Below are positions 29,308-37,826 of a stretch of 64,000 nt of DNA, piece by piece. Source of the stretch: Rhodocyclaceae bacterium (GTDB taxonomy: Bacteria; Pseudomonadota; Gammaproteobacteria; Burkholderiales; Rhodocyclaceae); the NCBI GenBank assembly GCA_008080565.1, contig VIKE01000010.1:1-64000 (forward strand). The letters run 5' to 3'. Position 1 is the stretch's first letter. Every line of letters begins with the position of its first letter. The notes under the pieces were generated by a model that saw only the letters and a list, made by a program, of their open reading frames with translations, was not told the DNA's origin and did not search any database. Both the position numbers and the translations under genes were made by a program.

Positions 29308-29948
29308 GCCTGCGCTCCTTGAATCGAGAATTGAATACTGCCGACGCCCTCGGCACTGATCTTGACCTGACTGCCGGCAGCGGCCTGCGGCGCCATGTAG
29401 CTGACGCCGACGAGCAGGACGTCGCCCTGGCTCAGGGTCATGAACTCGGTGACATCGACCAGCAGTTGGGCCGGGTCGCGGACCAGATCGGCCAGCGAAC
29501 GCTGTTCGACAACCTTGCCATCGATCTCAGTCGTAATGACCAGTTTGGCCAGCTCGATCAGCGGCTTGACCGAGCTGATTGGCAGTGAGCCGTCGAAGCA
29601 CTTCTCGCGAATGGCCGGGCGGTAGTAGCTGTCGTGCGGCAGGCTAAGATCGCCGGCCAGCACGACGCCGGCCACGGCGTCCAGCGCCTTGGCGCGGGTC
29701 AGGCGAGCCGCAGCACGGCCCATGACCAGACCGATGGTGGCGCCAACCTCTACCGTTTTTGCCCCTTTTGGCAGGTTGACCGCAGCACCGCAGCAAACCC
29801 GGGTGTTGGCCGGTTTGATGTACATCGCCGGGGCTTTCGGGGCGCCTTTGTAGGGTGCCGCTTCGAGCGCATCGCCAATCTTGCGGAGCGAGGTGTGGTC
29901 GTTGAGGACGACGCCGAAAACCGACCCACTGACTTTCTGTTTAATCAT
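29304..29948 (-). CDS. hpaG1: fumarylacetoacetate-hydrolase family, homoprotocatechuate decarboxylase/isomerase subunit
   Basis: 214 aa; 4-bp overlap with hpaG2; GSVFGVVLNDHTSL N-terminus. Confidence 0.88.
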   Translation of the reverse strand: MIKQKVSGSVFGVVLNDHTSLRKIGDALEAAPYKGAPKAPAMYIKPANTRVCCGAAVNLPKGAKTVEVGATIGLVMGRAAARLTRAKALDAVAGVVLAGDLSLPHDSYYRPAIREKCFDGSLPISSVKPLIELAKLVITTEIDGKVVEQRSLADLVRDPAQLLVDVTEFMTLSQGDVLLVGVSYMAPQAAAGSQVKISAEGVGSIQFSIQGAQA

Positions 29949-29963
29949 TTATTGAGACTCCAA

Positions 29964-31292
29964 TCAGCCGAGATAATGAACCAGGCCGAGGCACAGGACA
30001 GGGAAGAAAACGAGGCAGATGATGCGGATGAAATCAGAGGCCAGGAAGGGCATGACACCCCAGGCGGTCTCGCTCATCGGCACATCCTTGGCAATCTTGT
30101 TGATGACGTAGAGGTTCATGCCGACCGGCGGATGAACCAGACCGATTTCGACAACCATCAGCGCAAGGATACCGAACCAGATCGATTTGTCCTCGACAGC
30201 CATGCCGAAGAAATCGAGGCCCATCACCATCGGATAGAAAATGGGAATGGTGAGCAGGATCATGGCCAGCGAATCCATCACGCAGCCGAGCAGGATGTAG
30301 ATGACGAGGATGGAAAACAGCACGACCAGAGCGGGCAAACCGCTGTTCTGAACCCAGGTTGCCAGCTCGGTCGGCATTTGCGACAAGGCCAGGCTGGAGT
30401 TGAGCAGGTCGGCGCCGATCAGGACCATGAAGATCATGCCGGTGGCGTGCGCCGTGCCATAGACGCTCTGCAGGAAGTCCTTGGTGCGCATGCCGCCGGA
30501 GACGGCGGCGATGATGCCGCAGGCTGCGGCGCCAATCGAGGCGGCTTCGGTCGGGTTGGCCCAGCCGCCATAGATGCCGACGATGACGACAAGGAAGACG
30601 CAGAGCACGGGAATGATGTTGATCTGGGCCTTGATCATCTGGGCGAACGGCACCTTGACGCCAGCCGGCCCGGCCGACGGATCGCGGCGAACGATGATGG
30701 CAATGACCAGGATGTAGCCCAGCGCAGCGATGATGCCGGGGATGACGGCGGCGACGAAGAGCTTGCCGATTGATTCCTGGGTCAGCACGGCGTAGATGAC
30801 CAGCGGCACCGACGGCGGAATCATGATGCCGAGCGTGCCGGACGCGGCCAGCGTAGCGGTGGAGAGTTTGCCGGAATAACCGGCTGCCTTGAGTTCAGGC
30901 AAAGCGACCTGCCCCATCGTCGCGGCGGTCGCCAGCGAGGAACCGCAGATGGCGCCGAACGCCGCACAGGCTGCCGTCGAGGCCATGGCCAGACCGCCGC
31001 GCCAGTGGCCGATCAGCGTGCCGGCCGCCTTGAACAGCGCCTTGGACAGCCCGCCGTGGGTGGCGAACTGCCCCATCAGGATGAACAGCGGAATGACTGC
31101 CAGGTCGTAATTGGAAACCCGGGCATAGACCAGGTTATTGAGGGTGTACAGCAGGCCTGATGTTTCGCCGCTATTCATGACGAGGTAGATGCTGCCCCCC
31201 GTGATGAACATGGCCATGGTGATATGCACCCGAACGGCGAGCATGCCGAGCAGGCAGGCGAAGCCGATGAGACCGATTGCGGTACCGCTCAT
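29964..31292 (-). CDS. dctM: TRAP transporter large permease (DctM type)
   Basis: DctM motifs (IPPSVPLVIYAVLTQESIGKLFVAAVIPG); start at MSGTAIGLIGF. Confidence 0.9.
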   Translation of the reverse strand: MSGTAIGLIGFACLLGMLAVRVHITMAMFITGGSIYLVMNSGETSGLLYTLNNLVYARVSNYDLAVIPLFILMGQFATHGGLSKALFKAAGTLIGHWRGGLAMASTAACAAFGAICGSSLATAATMGQVALPELKAAGYSGKLSTATLAASGTLGIMIPPSVPLVIYAVLTQESIGKLFVAAVIPGIIAALGYILVIAIIVRRDPSAGPAGVKVPFAQMIKAQINIIPVLCVFLVVIVGIYGGWANPTEAASIGAAACGIIAAVSGGMRTKDFLQSVYGTAHATGMIFMVLIGADLLNSSLALSQMPTELATWVQNSGLPALVVLFSILVIYILLGCVMDSLAMILLTIPIFYPMVMGLDFFGMAVEDKSIWFGILALMVVEIGLVHPPVGMNLYVINKIAKDVPMSETAWGVMPFLASDFIRIICLVFFPVLCLGLVHYLG

Positions 31293-31831
31293 TTGTGGGC
31301 TCCGGGAATGTTCTTGGTCGGGTGAAAGTGGGCGTAGGCCCGGTAGGCTGCGCAGATCATCATGAGAAACAGGCCAGGCACGAGCAGCGCCGTCGGAATC
31401 CACAACGGCAGCGAAACCAGTGTCGTGACTTCCTCCGATTCATGCGTGGCGATGGCCGACAGGATGGTGCGCCAGACGAGAATGCCCGAAACGATGGCGA
31501 AGAGCACTTCGGCCATGCCATCGATCGGACGTTTCAGGGAATCACGCATGTTTTCAGTGAAGAAATCGACCTTGATATGTTCGCCGAGCAGCGTGCAGTA
31601 CGGCAGGAAAGCAGTCGCCGCGACCGCCGTGCCGGCCTGCATCAACTCGATATCGCCATTGACCGAGCCAAAGCCCAGCTTGCGGCCGATGATCGAGACC
31701 AGCGACATGGCAATCAGGGCGATGAACAATACACCGCCTGAAATCGCCATCGTCTTGCCGGCCATGATCAGGTAGTGCTCGACCCTGTCGTGCTCTACCA
31801 GTTCATGGGGTATCCCCATCGGATCTTGCAT
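31289..31831 (-). CDS. dctQ: TRAP transporter small permease (DctQ type)
   Basis: 180 aa, 4 TM; overlaps dctM start by 4 bp. Confidence 0.88.
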   Translation of the reverse strand: MQDPMGIPHELVEHDRVEHYLIMAGKTMAISGGVLFIALIAMSLVSIIGRKLGFGSVNGDIELMQAGTAVAATAFLPYCTLLGEHIKVDFFTENMRDSLKRPIDGMAEVLFAIVSGILVWRTILSAIATHESEEVTTLVSLPLWIPTALLVPGLFLMMICAAYRAYAHFHPTKNIPGAHK

Positions 31832-31855
31832 GCTGTTCCCCTTTTCCTGATCTTT

Positions 31856-32731
31856 TTATTTGTTGGTGCCGGTCAGTTCGCGGGCCGAAGCGATCAGCTT
31901 CTTGCCGTCCAGACCTTTTTCGCCAACCTGCTTGGCCCATTCGTCCTCGACACTGGCCGTCGCCTGCTTCATGGCCGCCACCTGGGTGGCGCTGAAAGTG
32001 GTGATCTTGTTGCCCTGAGCAGCGATGCGCTTGCGGGTATCGGCCGCAAAGTCGTCGAACATGGCGCCGAATTTGCCGACCATGACTTCGCCGGTCGTCT
32101 TGTCGACGATGGCCTTGAGGTCAGCCGGCAGGCCGTCGTACTTGGCCTTGTTCATGAGTACGGTGAGCACGGTGGCGGTCGGGTGAGCGACGCCGGCAGC
32201 CGGTTGGGCGTGGAATTTGGTGACTTCGGAAAGCTTGGTCGGGAAAACCAGTTCCCAGGCGCCGAGCGAACCGTCAACGACGCCCTTGGCGATAGCTTCG
32301 GTGACCTGGGCCGGCGGCATGGCGACTGGCGAGCCACCAAGGGCAGCCAGGGTCTTGGCACCGACGCGGGTCGAGGTGCGCAACTTCATGCCGGCAAAAC
32401 CGGTCAGGCCGACGATTTCCTTCTTGGCGGTATGTACCGGGAAGCGACCGGCCGAGTAACCCGGGCCGGTCCACACCACGTCGGCGACGCCGTTCTTGAC
32501 CTGATCAACCAGTTGGGCCGGCGTGCCGCCGAGCTGCATGGCCGGGTAGAACTGGCACTTGATGCGGCCATTCGACTGCTTGCCCATCTCGTCACACCAC
32601 GGCTGCAGGACTTTTTGCTGGGTCGGCGCAGCGGAAGGCAGGAAGTGCGCGATCTTCAAGGTCACTTCCTGGGCAGCGGCCGGCAGCGCAACGGCCAAGG
32701 CAGCAACGGCAATCAGGTTACGGTAGTTCAT
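31856..32731 (-). CDS. dctP: TRAP transporter substrate-binding protein (DctP type)
   Basis: 291 aa; signal peptide; LKIAHFLPSAAPTQQKVLQPWCDEM. Confidence 0.9.
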   Translation of the reverse strand: MNYRNLIAVAALAVALPAAAQEVTLKIAHFLPSAAPTQQKVLQPWCDEMGKQSNGRIKCQFYPAMQLGGTPAQLVDQVKNGVADVVWTGPGYSAGRFPVHTAKKEIVGLTGFAGMKLRTSTRVGAKTLAALGGSPVAMPPAQVTEAIAKGVVDGSLGAWELVFPTKLSEVTKFHAQPAAGVAHPTATVLTVLMNKAKYDGLPADLKAIVDKTTGEVMVGKFGAMFDDFAADTRKRIAAQGNKITTFSATQVAAMKQATASVEDEWAKQVGEKGLDGKKLIASARELTGTNK

Positions 32732-32767
32732 TCGACATCTCCTCGATGAGTGTGGGTGAGCCCACGT

Positions 32768-32785
32768 TTATTAACATGTTAGTGA
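32768..32785. promoter_or_regulatory. candidate HpaR/MarR operator upstream of the dctP-hpa operon (site 1)
   Basis: TTATTAACATGTTAGTGA, 16/18 to palindrome TCACTAACATGTTAGTGA. Confidence 0.65.
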
Positions 32786-32795
32786 TTAAATTAAA

Positions 32796-32813
32796 TCACT
32801 ACTATGTTAGTGA
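32796..32813. promoter_or_regulatory. candidate HpaR/MarR operator upstream of the dctP-hpa operon (site 2)
   Basis: TCACTACTATGTTAGTGA, perfect 6-bp arms TCACTA/TAGTGA. Confidence 0.65.
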
Positions 32814-32827
32814 GTCAATGGGTGAAG

Positions 32828-32864
32828 CATTTTATTTTTGGGCTTTTTTTCCGGTTGACCGTGG
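32828..32864 (-). repeat. 37-bp dispersed repeat, copy C
   Basis: Reverse complement CCACGGTCAACCGGAAAAAAAGCCCAAAAATAAAATG. Confidence 0.8.
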
Positions 32865-32904
32865 AAGTCTCTTTCCGACTCCGACGGCCAACCTGATGTA
32901 CCGC

Positions 32905-33966
32905 TCAGACGCGCTTGAACAGCGGGCTGCGCACCTGTTGTGCATCGGCGGCCGAGAAGAATTTTTCGGTGTAGATGTCGCGCTCGAACAGGCGGCCCTG
33001 CATGAGCGTCGTGATGCAGGCGTCGATCATGACCGGAGGGCCGCACAGGTAGGCCTTGTTGCCGCGGAAGTCGTTGTCGAAATGGGCCTTGGCCGCCTCG
33101 TGAACGAACCCGCGGAAACCCGTCCACCCACTGTCGACCGGCTCGTCGTTGAGGGCCGGGACGTAGGTGAAGTTGGCGTGCTTGGCCGCCAGATCGACGA
33201 ATTCCTGATGATAGTAAAGCTCACCCTGGTTGCGCGCGCCGTAGACCAGCGTGATTGGCTGTTCGCTGCCCTCCTCCAGCAGATCGAGCAGCATCGAGCG
33301 CGGGCTGGACAGACCGGAACCGCCAGCCATGAACAGCGACGGGACATTGGCCGACTTGTGCACGAAGAAACGACCGTAGGGGCCTGACACGGTGATCTTG
33401 TCGCCGACCTTGAGTTCGTTGTGAATCCAGGCCGTACCGGCGCCGCCGGGGACGATGCGGATATTCAGTTCGATCTCGTTGCCGGTCGACGGCACGTTGG
33501 CCAGCGAGAAGGCGCGATGGCCGAGGCCGTTCGGCAGGTTCATGTTGATGTACTGGCCGGCCTGGAAGTCGAGCACTTCGTCGTTGTCGAGCTTGAGCCA
33601 GATGCCTTTGATGGTCGGCGTCAGGTTCTCGATGCGGCTGACCACACCGGGGAAATCGCGCACGGGAATATCACGCGCATCCTCGTCGGTTTCCATCTCG
33701 ACTTCGATGGTCATGTCGGATTCGAGCCTGGCGCAGCAGGCCAGCGCCAGCCCTTCCTCGCGCTCGAAATCCATCAGGGCAAAACTGGAAGAACTGCCGT
33801 GGTCAACTTCCCCATCGGTGATACATACCTTGCAGGTGGCGCAATAGCCCTGGCCGCAGGCGTGCGGCAGGTAGATGCCGGCGCGCAGCGCGGCATCAAG
33901 GATGGTCTGGCCGTCTTCGACCTCGATGGTCCTGCCAAGGGGCTCGATACTCAGTTCGTAGCTCAT
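32905..33966 (-). CDS. dmpP: phenol hydroxylase-type reductase component (2Fe-2S/FAD)
   Basis: 353 aa; plant-type ferredoxin CGQGYCATCKVC plus FNR domain. Confidence 0.9.
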   Translation of the reverse strand: MSYELSIEPLGRTIEVEDGQTILDAALRAGIYLPHACGQGYCATCKVCITDGEVDHGSSSSFALMDFEREEGLALACCARLESDMTIEVEMETDEDARDIPVRDFPGVVSRIENLTPTIKGIWLKLDNDEVLDFQAGQYINMNLPNGLGHRAFSLANVPSTGNEIELNIRIVPGGAGTAWIHNELKVGDKITVSGPYGRFFVHKSANVPSLFMAGGSGLSSPRSMLLDLLEEGSEQPITLVYGARNQGELYYHQEFVDLAAKHANFTYVPALNDEPVDSGWTGFRGFVHEAAKAHFDNDFRGNKAYLCGPPVMIDACITTLMQGRLFERDIYTEKFFSAADAQQVRSPLFKRV

Positions 33967-34006
33967 TTTTTTATCCTGTTCTTGTCTGGTGGGCTGATGC
34001 CTCTTT

Positions 34007-34093
34007 AACCCCCCCTGCCCCCCTTGTCAGGGGGGAGTCGGCTTATCGTGACCGGGCAGCCCCTCCCCTGACAAGGGGAGGCTGGGAGGGGTT
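34007..34093. repeat. 31-bp imperfect inverted repeat (REP/BIME-like hairpin) between dmpO and dmpP
   Basis: AACCCCCCCTGCCCCCCTTGTCAGGGGGGAG ... CTCCCCTGACAAGGGGAGGCTGGGAGGGGTT. Confidence 0.8.
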
Positions 34094-34115
34094 GCCTTTC
34101 GCCTTCAACGGCCAA

Positions 34116-34478
34116 TCAGTACCCCGTACCGGCAATGCCATCCAGACCCGGCGTCCGGAAACGGATCAGGTCCTTGTGGCCGATGCCGTTCTCTTTGAGG
34201 CTCTTGTTGCGATCCGGCGTGAAGGGCGTGTTGCCGTTCTGCCAGACGACCGTGTTCCAGTCGATCTGCTTCCAGTCCGGGTGATAGCTGAAGCAGTCGG
34301 TCATGTACTGGTCGACGATCACCGAGAACGGCGTTTCCGGCGGCAGTGCGAGCACGAAGGGGCGCGAGAACATGCGGTGACGCTCCCAGTTTACGTACAG
34401 CAACTGTCTGCCCTTGTAGTTCTCGAGGGCATCGCTCGATTTGAACTCGTACGGCGCGAGGGTTTTCAACATCGTCAT
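34116..34478 (-). CDS. dmpO: phenol hydroxylase gamma subunit-like
   Basis: Start MTMLKTLAPYEFKSSDALENYKGRQLLYVNWERHRMFSRPFVLAL; DmpO-like. Confidence 0.88.
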   Translation of the reverse strand: MTMLKTLAPYEFKSSDALENYKGRQLLYVNWERHRMFSRPFVLALPPETPFSVIVDQYMTDCFSYHPDWKQIDWNTVVWQNGNTPFTPDRNKSLKENGIGHKDLIRFRTPGLDGIAGTGY

Positions 34479-34488
34479 TGCTGTCTCC

Positions 34489-36033
34489 TTAGTTCTTGGT
34501 GGCCTGTTCGCGCCAGGCTGCGAAGTTCTTCTGATCGTCCGAACCATTGAAGTCACCGGTCGCCCGCTTGTCGAGCCTCCAGTAGTCGAGCATCTGGCTG
34601 CCCGGCTGGTAGTCCGGCGCATTGACATCGACGCCATCCGGCTCGCAGTTGCCCTGCAGGGCCTGGTGCGAGGAGATGAAGGTCTGGACATACTTCTCCG
34701 GCTCGTTGTCGAAGATTTCCTTGCAGTGGTCGGAACAGGTGTGGAACTTCTCGCCCTTGTACACCGACTCGCGGAAGCACATTTCCATCGGGTCGCCCGG
34801 CTCGTTGAACTTCATGGTGCTGACACAGACCTGGCAGTTCATCGGCTGCGTCTTGTTGTTGAAGCGATTGCCGGCCTTTTCCTGGGCATCGAGATGCTCG
34901 AGCACCGGACGGTAGTACTTGTCGAAGGTGTTGGGATACTTCTCGGACAGCCAGTCCATTTCGTCGGGCGACGGAATCCAGGTGTGGAACGGGGTCGCGT
35001 CGGGCTTCATATAGAAACCTATCCACGACTGGTGGGTGACGTGTTCCTTTTCCTCGATGGTCTGGCCGAAGCACTTGGGAATGGTGATGCCGTAACGGGC
35101 GAGGTCCTTGAACAGCGAGCCGCCGTTGTCCTCGACGTACATTTCCCAGGCTTCCTTGAAGCTCATGATGCGCTTGGGCAGCATGTAATCCATCATCATG
35201 CCGACAGAAGCCAGCTTGCGCGTGCCGCGCCAGGTCCATTTGTCGATCCAGCGCTGGACGATGGGCAGGTTGTCCGGGTCCTGTTCGAGCATGAACTTGA
35301 TGCATTCGAGGCCGAGCGTCATGTGCCGCGCTTCGTCGGACTGGGCCGAGAAGCCGACGGTCATCGCCGCCATGTCGCCGTTGTAGGCGGCGCCGGAGAT
35401 GAAGGGGACGAACAGGATGTTGGTCAGCACGTATTCGAAGGCGAAGCCGATGGCGACCATGAATTCGAAGGGGCCGGCGGTGATCGCGTCGTCGAAGAAG
35501 GACTTGCCGTCGGACAGGTACCACATGCGGGATTGCTGATGGGCGAACTCGTCCATCCCGTTGTAGTACTTGTTGTAGTTGGAGATCGAGTGGATCTGCG
35601 TCTGGAAGTGACGGTACTCATCGACCGCCTGCATCTGACAGGCAACACGCGGACCGGCGCCGTTCATCTGCCGGCCCATCATCGAGAAGCCGCGGGCGGC
35701 CATCAGCTCGAGCGGCGGCGTCGAGCCGAGGAAGAGCTTCAAGACATTGATGTAGCGGGCGTCGGTGACCGAGAGGTGGCCGTTGTTCTGGTTGAAACCG
35801 TCGAGAATGGCGTACAGCTTGCGCTCCTTCTCGGACTGGTACTTCCAGTAGGCGTCCATGGTCAGGCGGAAGGGGTCTTCCCACTTGTCCCAATCGTGAA
35901 TCTTGATGCCTTCATAGGTGGTCTGCGGGAAAATCTCTTCCGTCTTGTGGAAGGTCGGCTCCCAGGCCAGATCGCGGGTCATCAGGCTGTAGCGCTCTTT
36001 GAGGCCGAGCTTCTTGGCAACTTTCATATCCAT
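34489..36033 (-). CDS. dmpN: phenol hydroxylase alpha (diiron catalytic) subunit-like
   Basis: 514 aa; diiron motifs DEYRH and DEARH; FEYVLTNILFVPFISGAAYNGDM. Confidence 0.92.
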   Translation of the reverse strand: MDMKVAKKLGLKERYSLMTRDLAWEPTFHKTEEIFPQTTYEGIKIHDWDKWEDPFRLTMDAYWKYQSEKERKLYAILDGFNQNNGHLSVTDARYINVLKLFLGSTPPLELMAARGFSMMGRQMNGAGPRVACQMQAVDEYRHFQTQIHSISNYNKYYNGMDEFAHQQSRMWYLSDGKSFFDDAITAGPFEFMVAIGFAFEYVLTNILFVPFISGAAYNGDMAAMTVGFSAQSDEARHMTLGLECIKFMLEQDPDNLPIVQRWIDKWTWRGTRKLASVGMMMDYMLPKRIMSFKEAWEMYVEDNGGSLFKDLARYGITIPKCFGQTIEEKEHVTHQSWIGFYMKPDATPFHTWIPSPDEMDWLSEKYPNTFDKYYRPVLEHLDAQEKAGNRFNNKTQPMNCQVCVSTMKFNEPGDPMEMCFRESVYKGEKFHTCSDHCKEIFDNEPEKYVQTFISSHQALQGNCEPDGVDVNAPDYQPGSQMLDYWRLDKRATGDFNGSDDQKNFAAWREQATKN

Positions 36034-36058
36034 GGTGTTTGCTCCTTGGCGGCTGGAA

Positions 36059-36328
36059 TCAGGAATTCCAGCTCAGGGTGAATTCGTCGTCGGTCTCGTC
36101 GAGGTGGCCGGAGATGGTGATCAGGTGCAGTTGCAGCTCCTGCAGGTCGAAGCTGCGGCCCATCTTCTCCTCGACGGTCTCGCGCTTGATGACCAGGCGG
36201 TTCGGCACGTCGATCTTCACCATGGATGGCTGATCGTCGACCATCGCCCCCGGGTTGTCGTCGAGAATGGCTTCGACGATGCAGCGGGATTCGTCATTTT
36301 TCTGGAATGCGATAAAAGCGTTTGACAT
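36059..36328 (-). CDS. dmpM: phenol hydroxylase effector (activator) protein
   Basis: ~89 aa; start MSNAFIAFQKNDESRCIVEAI; DmpM-like. Confidence 0.88.
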   Translation of the reverse strand: MSNAFIAFQKNDESRCIVEAILDDNPGAMVDDQPSMVKIDVPNRLVIKRETVEEKMGRSFDLQELQLHLITISGHLDETDDEFTLSWNS

Positions 36329-36338
36329 GCAGCTTCCT

Positions 36339-37331
36339 TTACAGGGCGACACCGGCCTTGGCGGCGCGGGCATTCAGGTTCTGGACCAATTCGTCCATGA
36401 TGGAATCAGCCTCAGCACCGAAGGCCAGCTTGGCGACCGGCTTCAGGGCGACGACGGCACGGTCGCGCCAGTGCTTGATCCACTCGGCCAGTTGCGCCTT
36501 GTTTTCGGCGTTGTCGGCAGCGGTGGCCTTGAGCACGGAATCCATCCACTTCGTCGTTTCGCCGAACCATTCGCGCTGGAAGCGGGTCAGCATCGAGAAG
36601 ACCGGGCCGTAGGCGGCGTTGAGCTTTTCATTGAAGCGCTCGTAGATCAGCGGATAGAGCAGGCCTTCGAGGGCGAAGTCCTGGGCGACCAGGACCTGAT
36701 ACCAGTCCTTTTCGACCATCAGATCTTCGACGTAATGGCGCAGCTCGTTCCATTCGGCGCCGTCCATCCAGGCCGTCTTGGCGTCTGCCAGGGCGTCGAG
36801 ATCGTTGAAGGCCATGCCGAGACGGGTCACGTACTGGGCAACGCCGAGCTGATCCATCGAGGCGTAGCAGGCCGCCTGCGAAATGGCGATGCCGTAGCCG
36901 TAGGAGGAAACGTAAGCCTTGTTGAGATTGGAGCCCCAGGCGACGTGGCGCAGCGGCAGGAAAACCTTGAGCGCTTCGTCCTTGCCGGCAGCCGGATAGG
37001 CGGCAGCCAGACCGAGTTCATCGACCAGATCGAAATCGCCTTCGGCGATTTCCTGCATCCGGCCGCGCGCCAGCGTCCAGGCGCCGTAATAGTACTGGCG
37101 CGGGTCTTTCAGCGCGTACCAGTCCTTCATCGTGATCTTGGTCCGCTTGGTATCGAAGATGTCGTAGTGCGGCTCCCAGGTCGGACGGTAGTGATAGTTC
37201 TCGACCGGCTGCAGGTCCATGGTCGCTTCGAGATAACGCGAAGCCGGCTTGTCGGCGCCCATGCGGCGGGCCAGGTGGCCAAAGGTCTGGCGCAGCGGTG
37301 TGATGCTGACCGTCCTCAAATCAATTGCCAT
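36339..37331 (-). CDS. dmpL: phenol hydroxylase beta subunit-like
   Basis: 330 aa; ALKDPRQYYYGAWTLARGRMQE. Confidence 0.9.
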   Translation of the reverse strand: MAIDLRTVSITPLRQTFGHLARRMGADKPASRYLEATMDLQPVENYHYRPTWEPHYDIFDTKRTKITMKDWYALKDPRQYYYGAWTLARGRMQEIAEGDFDLVDELGLAAAYPAAGKDEALKVFLPLRHVAWGSNLNKAYVSSYGYGIAISQAACYASMDQLGVAQYVTRLGMAFNDLDALADAKTAWMDGAEWNELRHYVEDLMVEKDWYQVLVAQDFALEGLLYPLIYERFNEKLNAAYGPVFSMLTRFQREWFGETTKWMDSVLKATAADNAENKAQLAEWIKHWRDRAVVALKPVAKLAFGAEADSIMDELVQNLNARAAKAGVAL

Positions 37332-37377
37332 GCTTGTCTCCTTGTTTGCAGGCCATTTCCACGGTCAACCGGGCTTG

Positions 37378-37414
37378 CTACGGTCAACCGTAAAAAATGG
37401 CCAAAATTGAAATG
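37378..37414 (+). repeat. 37-bp dispersed repeat, copy D (preceded by a truncated copy at 37359..37371)
   Basis: CTACGGTCAACCGTAAAAAATGGCCAAAATTGAAATG, with CCACGGTCAACCG just upstream. Confidence 0.75.
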
Positions 37415-37415
37415 C

Positions 37416-37682
37416 CTAGCGAAAGCGCTGGTGCGTTGCCTGATGCAGATTCCAGTGAAAATCGGCGTCCGATGCCTCGGCATCGAGCGGGGCAGCCTTT
37501 TCGGTGGTCAGCAGCTCAACCTGATTGGCCGCGCAGAACTCATCAAATGCCGCCTTGGGCATGACCAGCTCGGCCGCCACATCCGGATCGCCGATGGCGA
37601 ACTCGAATTCGATCAAACCGTTGGGCAGGGTGCGCATGACGCGAACGAATTTGCGCGTGATGTCGAAATTGCTTTCTGCCAT
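37416..37682 (-). CDS. dmpK: phenol hydroxylase assembly subunit-like
   Basis: 88 aa; ITRKFVRVMRTLPNGLIEFEFAIGDPDVAAELVMPKAAFDEFCA. Confidence 0.85.
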   Translation of the reverse strand: MAESNFDITRKFVRVMRTLPNGLIEFEFAIGDPDVAAELVMPKAAFDEFCAANQVELLTTEKAAPLDAEASDADFHWNLHQATHQRFR

Positions 37683-37744
37683 GTCGTCTCACTCCTCGTA
37701 ACGGCGCCGTTGATACCGCGCTCTGATGAGACGTATTAAGCCAT

Positions 37745-37762
37745 TCGCTAAGATGTTAATGA
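37745..37762. promoter_or_regulatory. candidate HpaR/MarR operator upstream of dmpK
   Basis: TCGCTAAGATGTTAATGA, 15/18 to the palindrome. Confidence 0.6.
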
Positions 37763-37826
37763 ATGGACGTTTGGGGAAATGACTTGTACTTTTCGTAACC
37801 CCCTGCCCGCTTCGGCAGAAATTTGA

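Noticed and set aside
29755-29791. GTTTTTGCCCCTTTTGGCAGGTTGACCGCAG resembling the repeat in hpaG1
   Set aside because: Encodes a normal FAH-family segment (VNLPKGAKTVEVG); match is short and likely coincidental.
34441-36081. 546-aa plus-strand ORF opposite dmpN
   Set aside because: Antisense to a clear DmpN coding sequence; shadow ORF of biased codon usage.
32905-37682. Toluene/benzene monooxygenase (TMO/Tbu-type) rather than phenol hydroxylase
   Set aside because: Subunit order and sizes (88, 330, ~89, 514, ~120, 353 aa) and the C-terminal ferredoxin-reductase fit the DmpKLMNOP arrangement; no Rieske ferredoxin gene is present.
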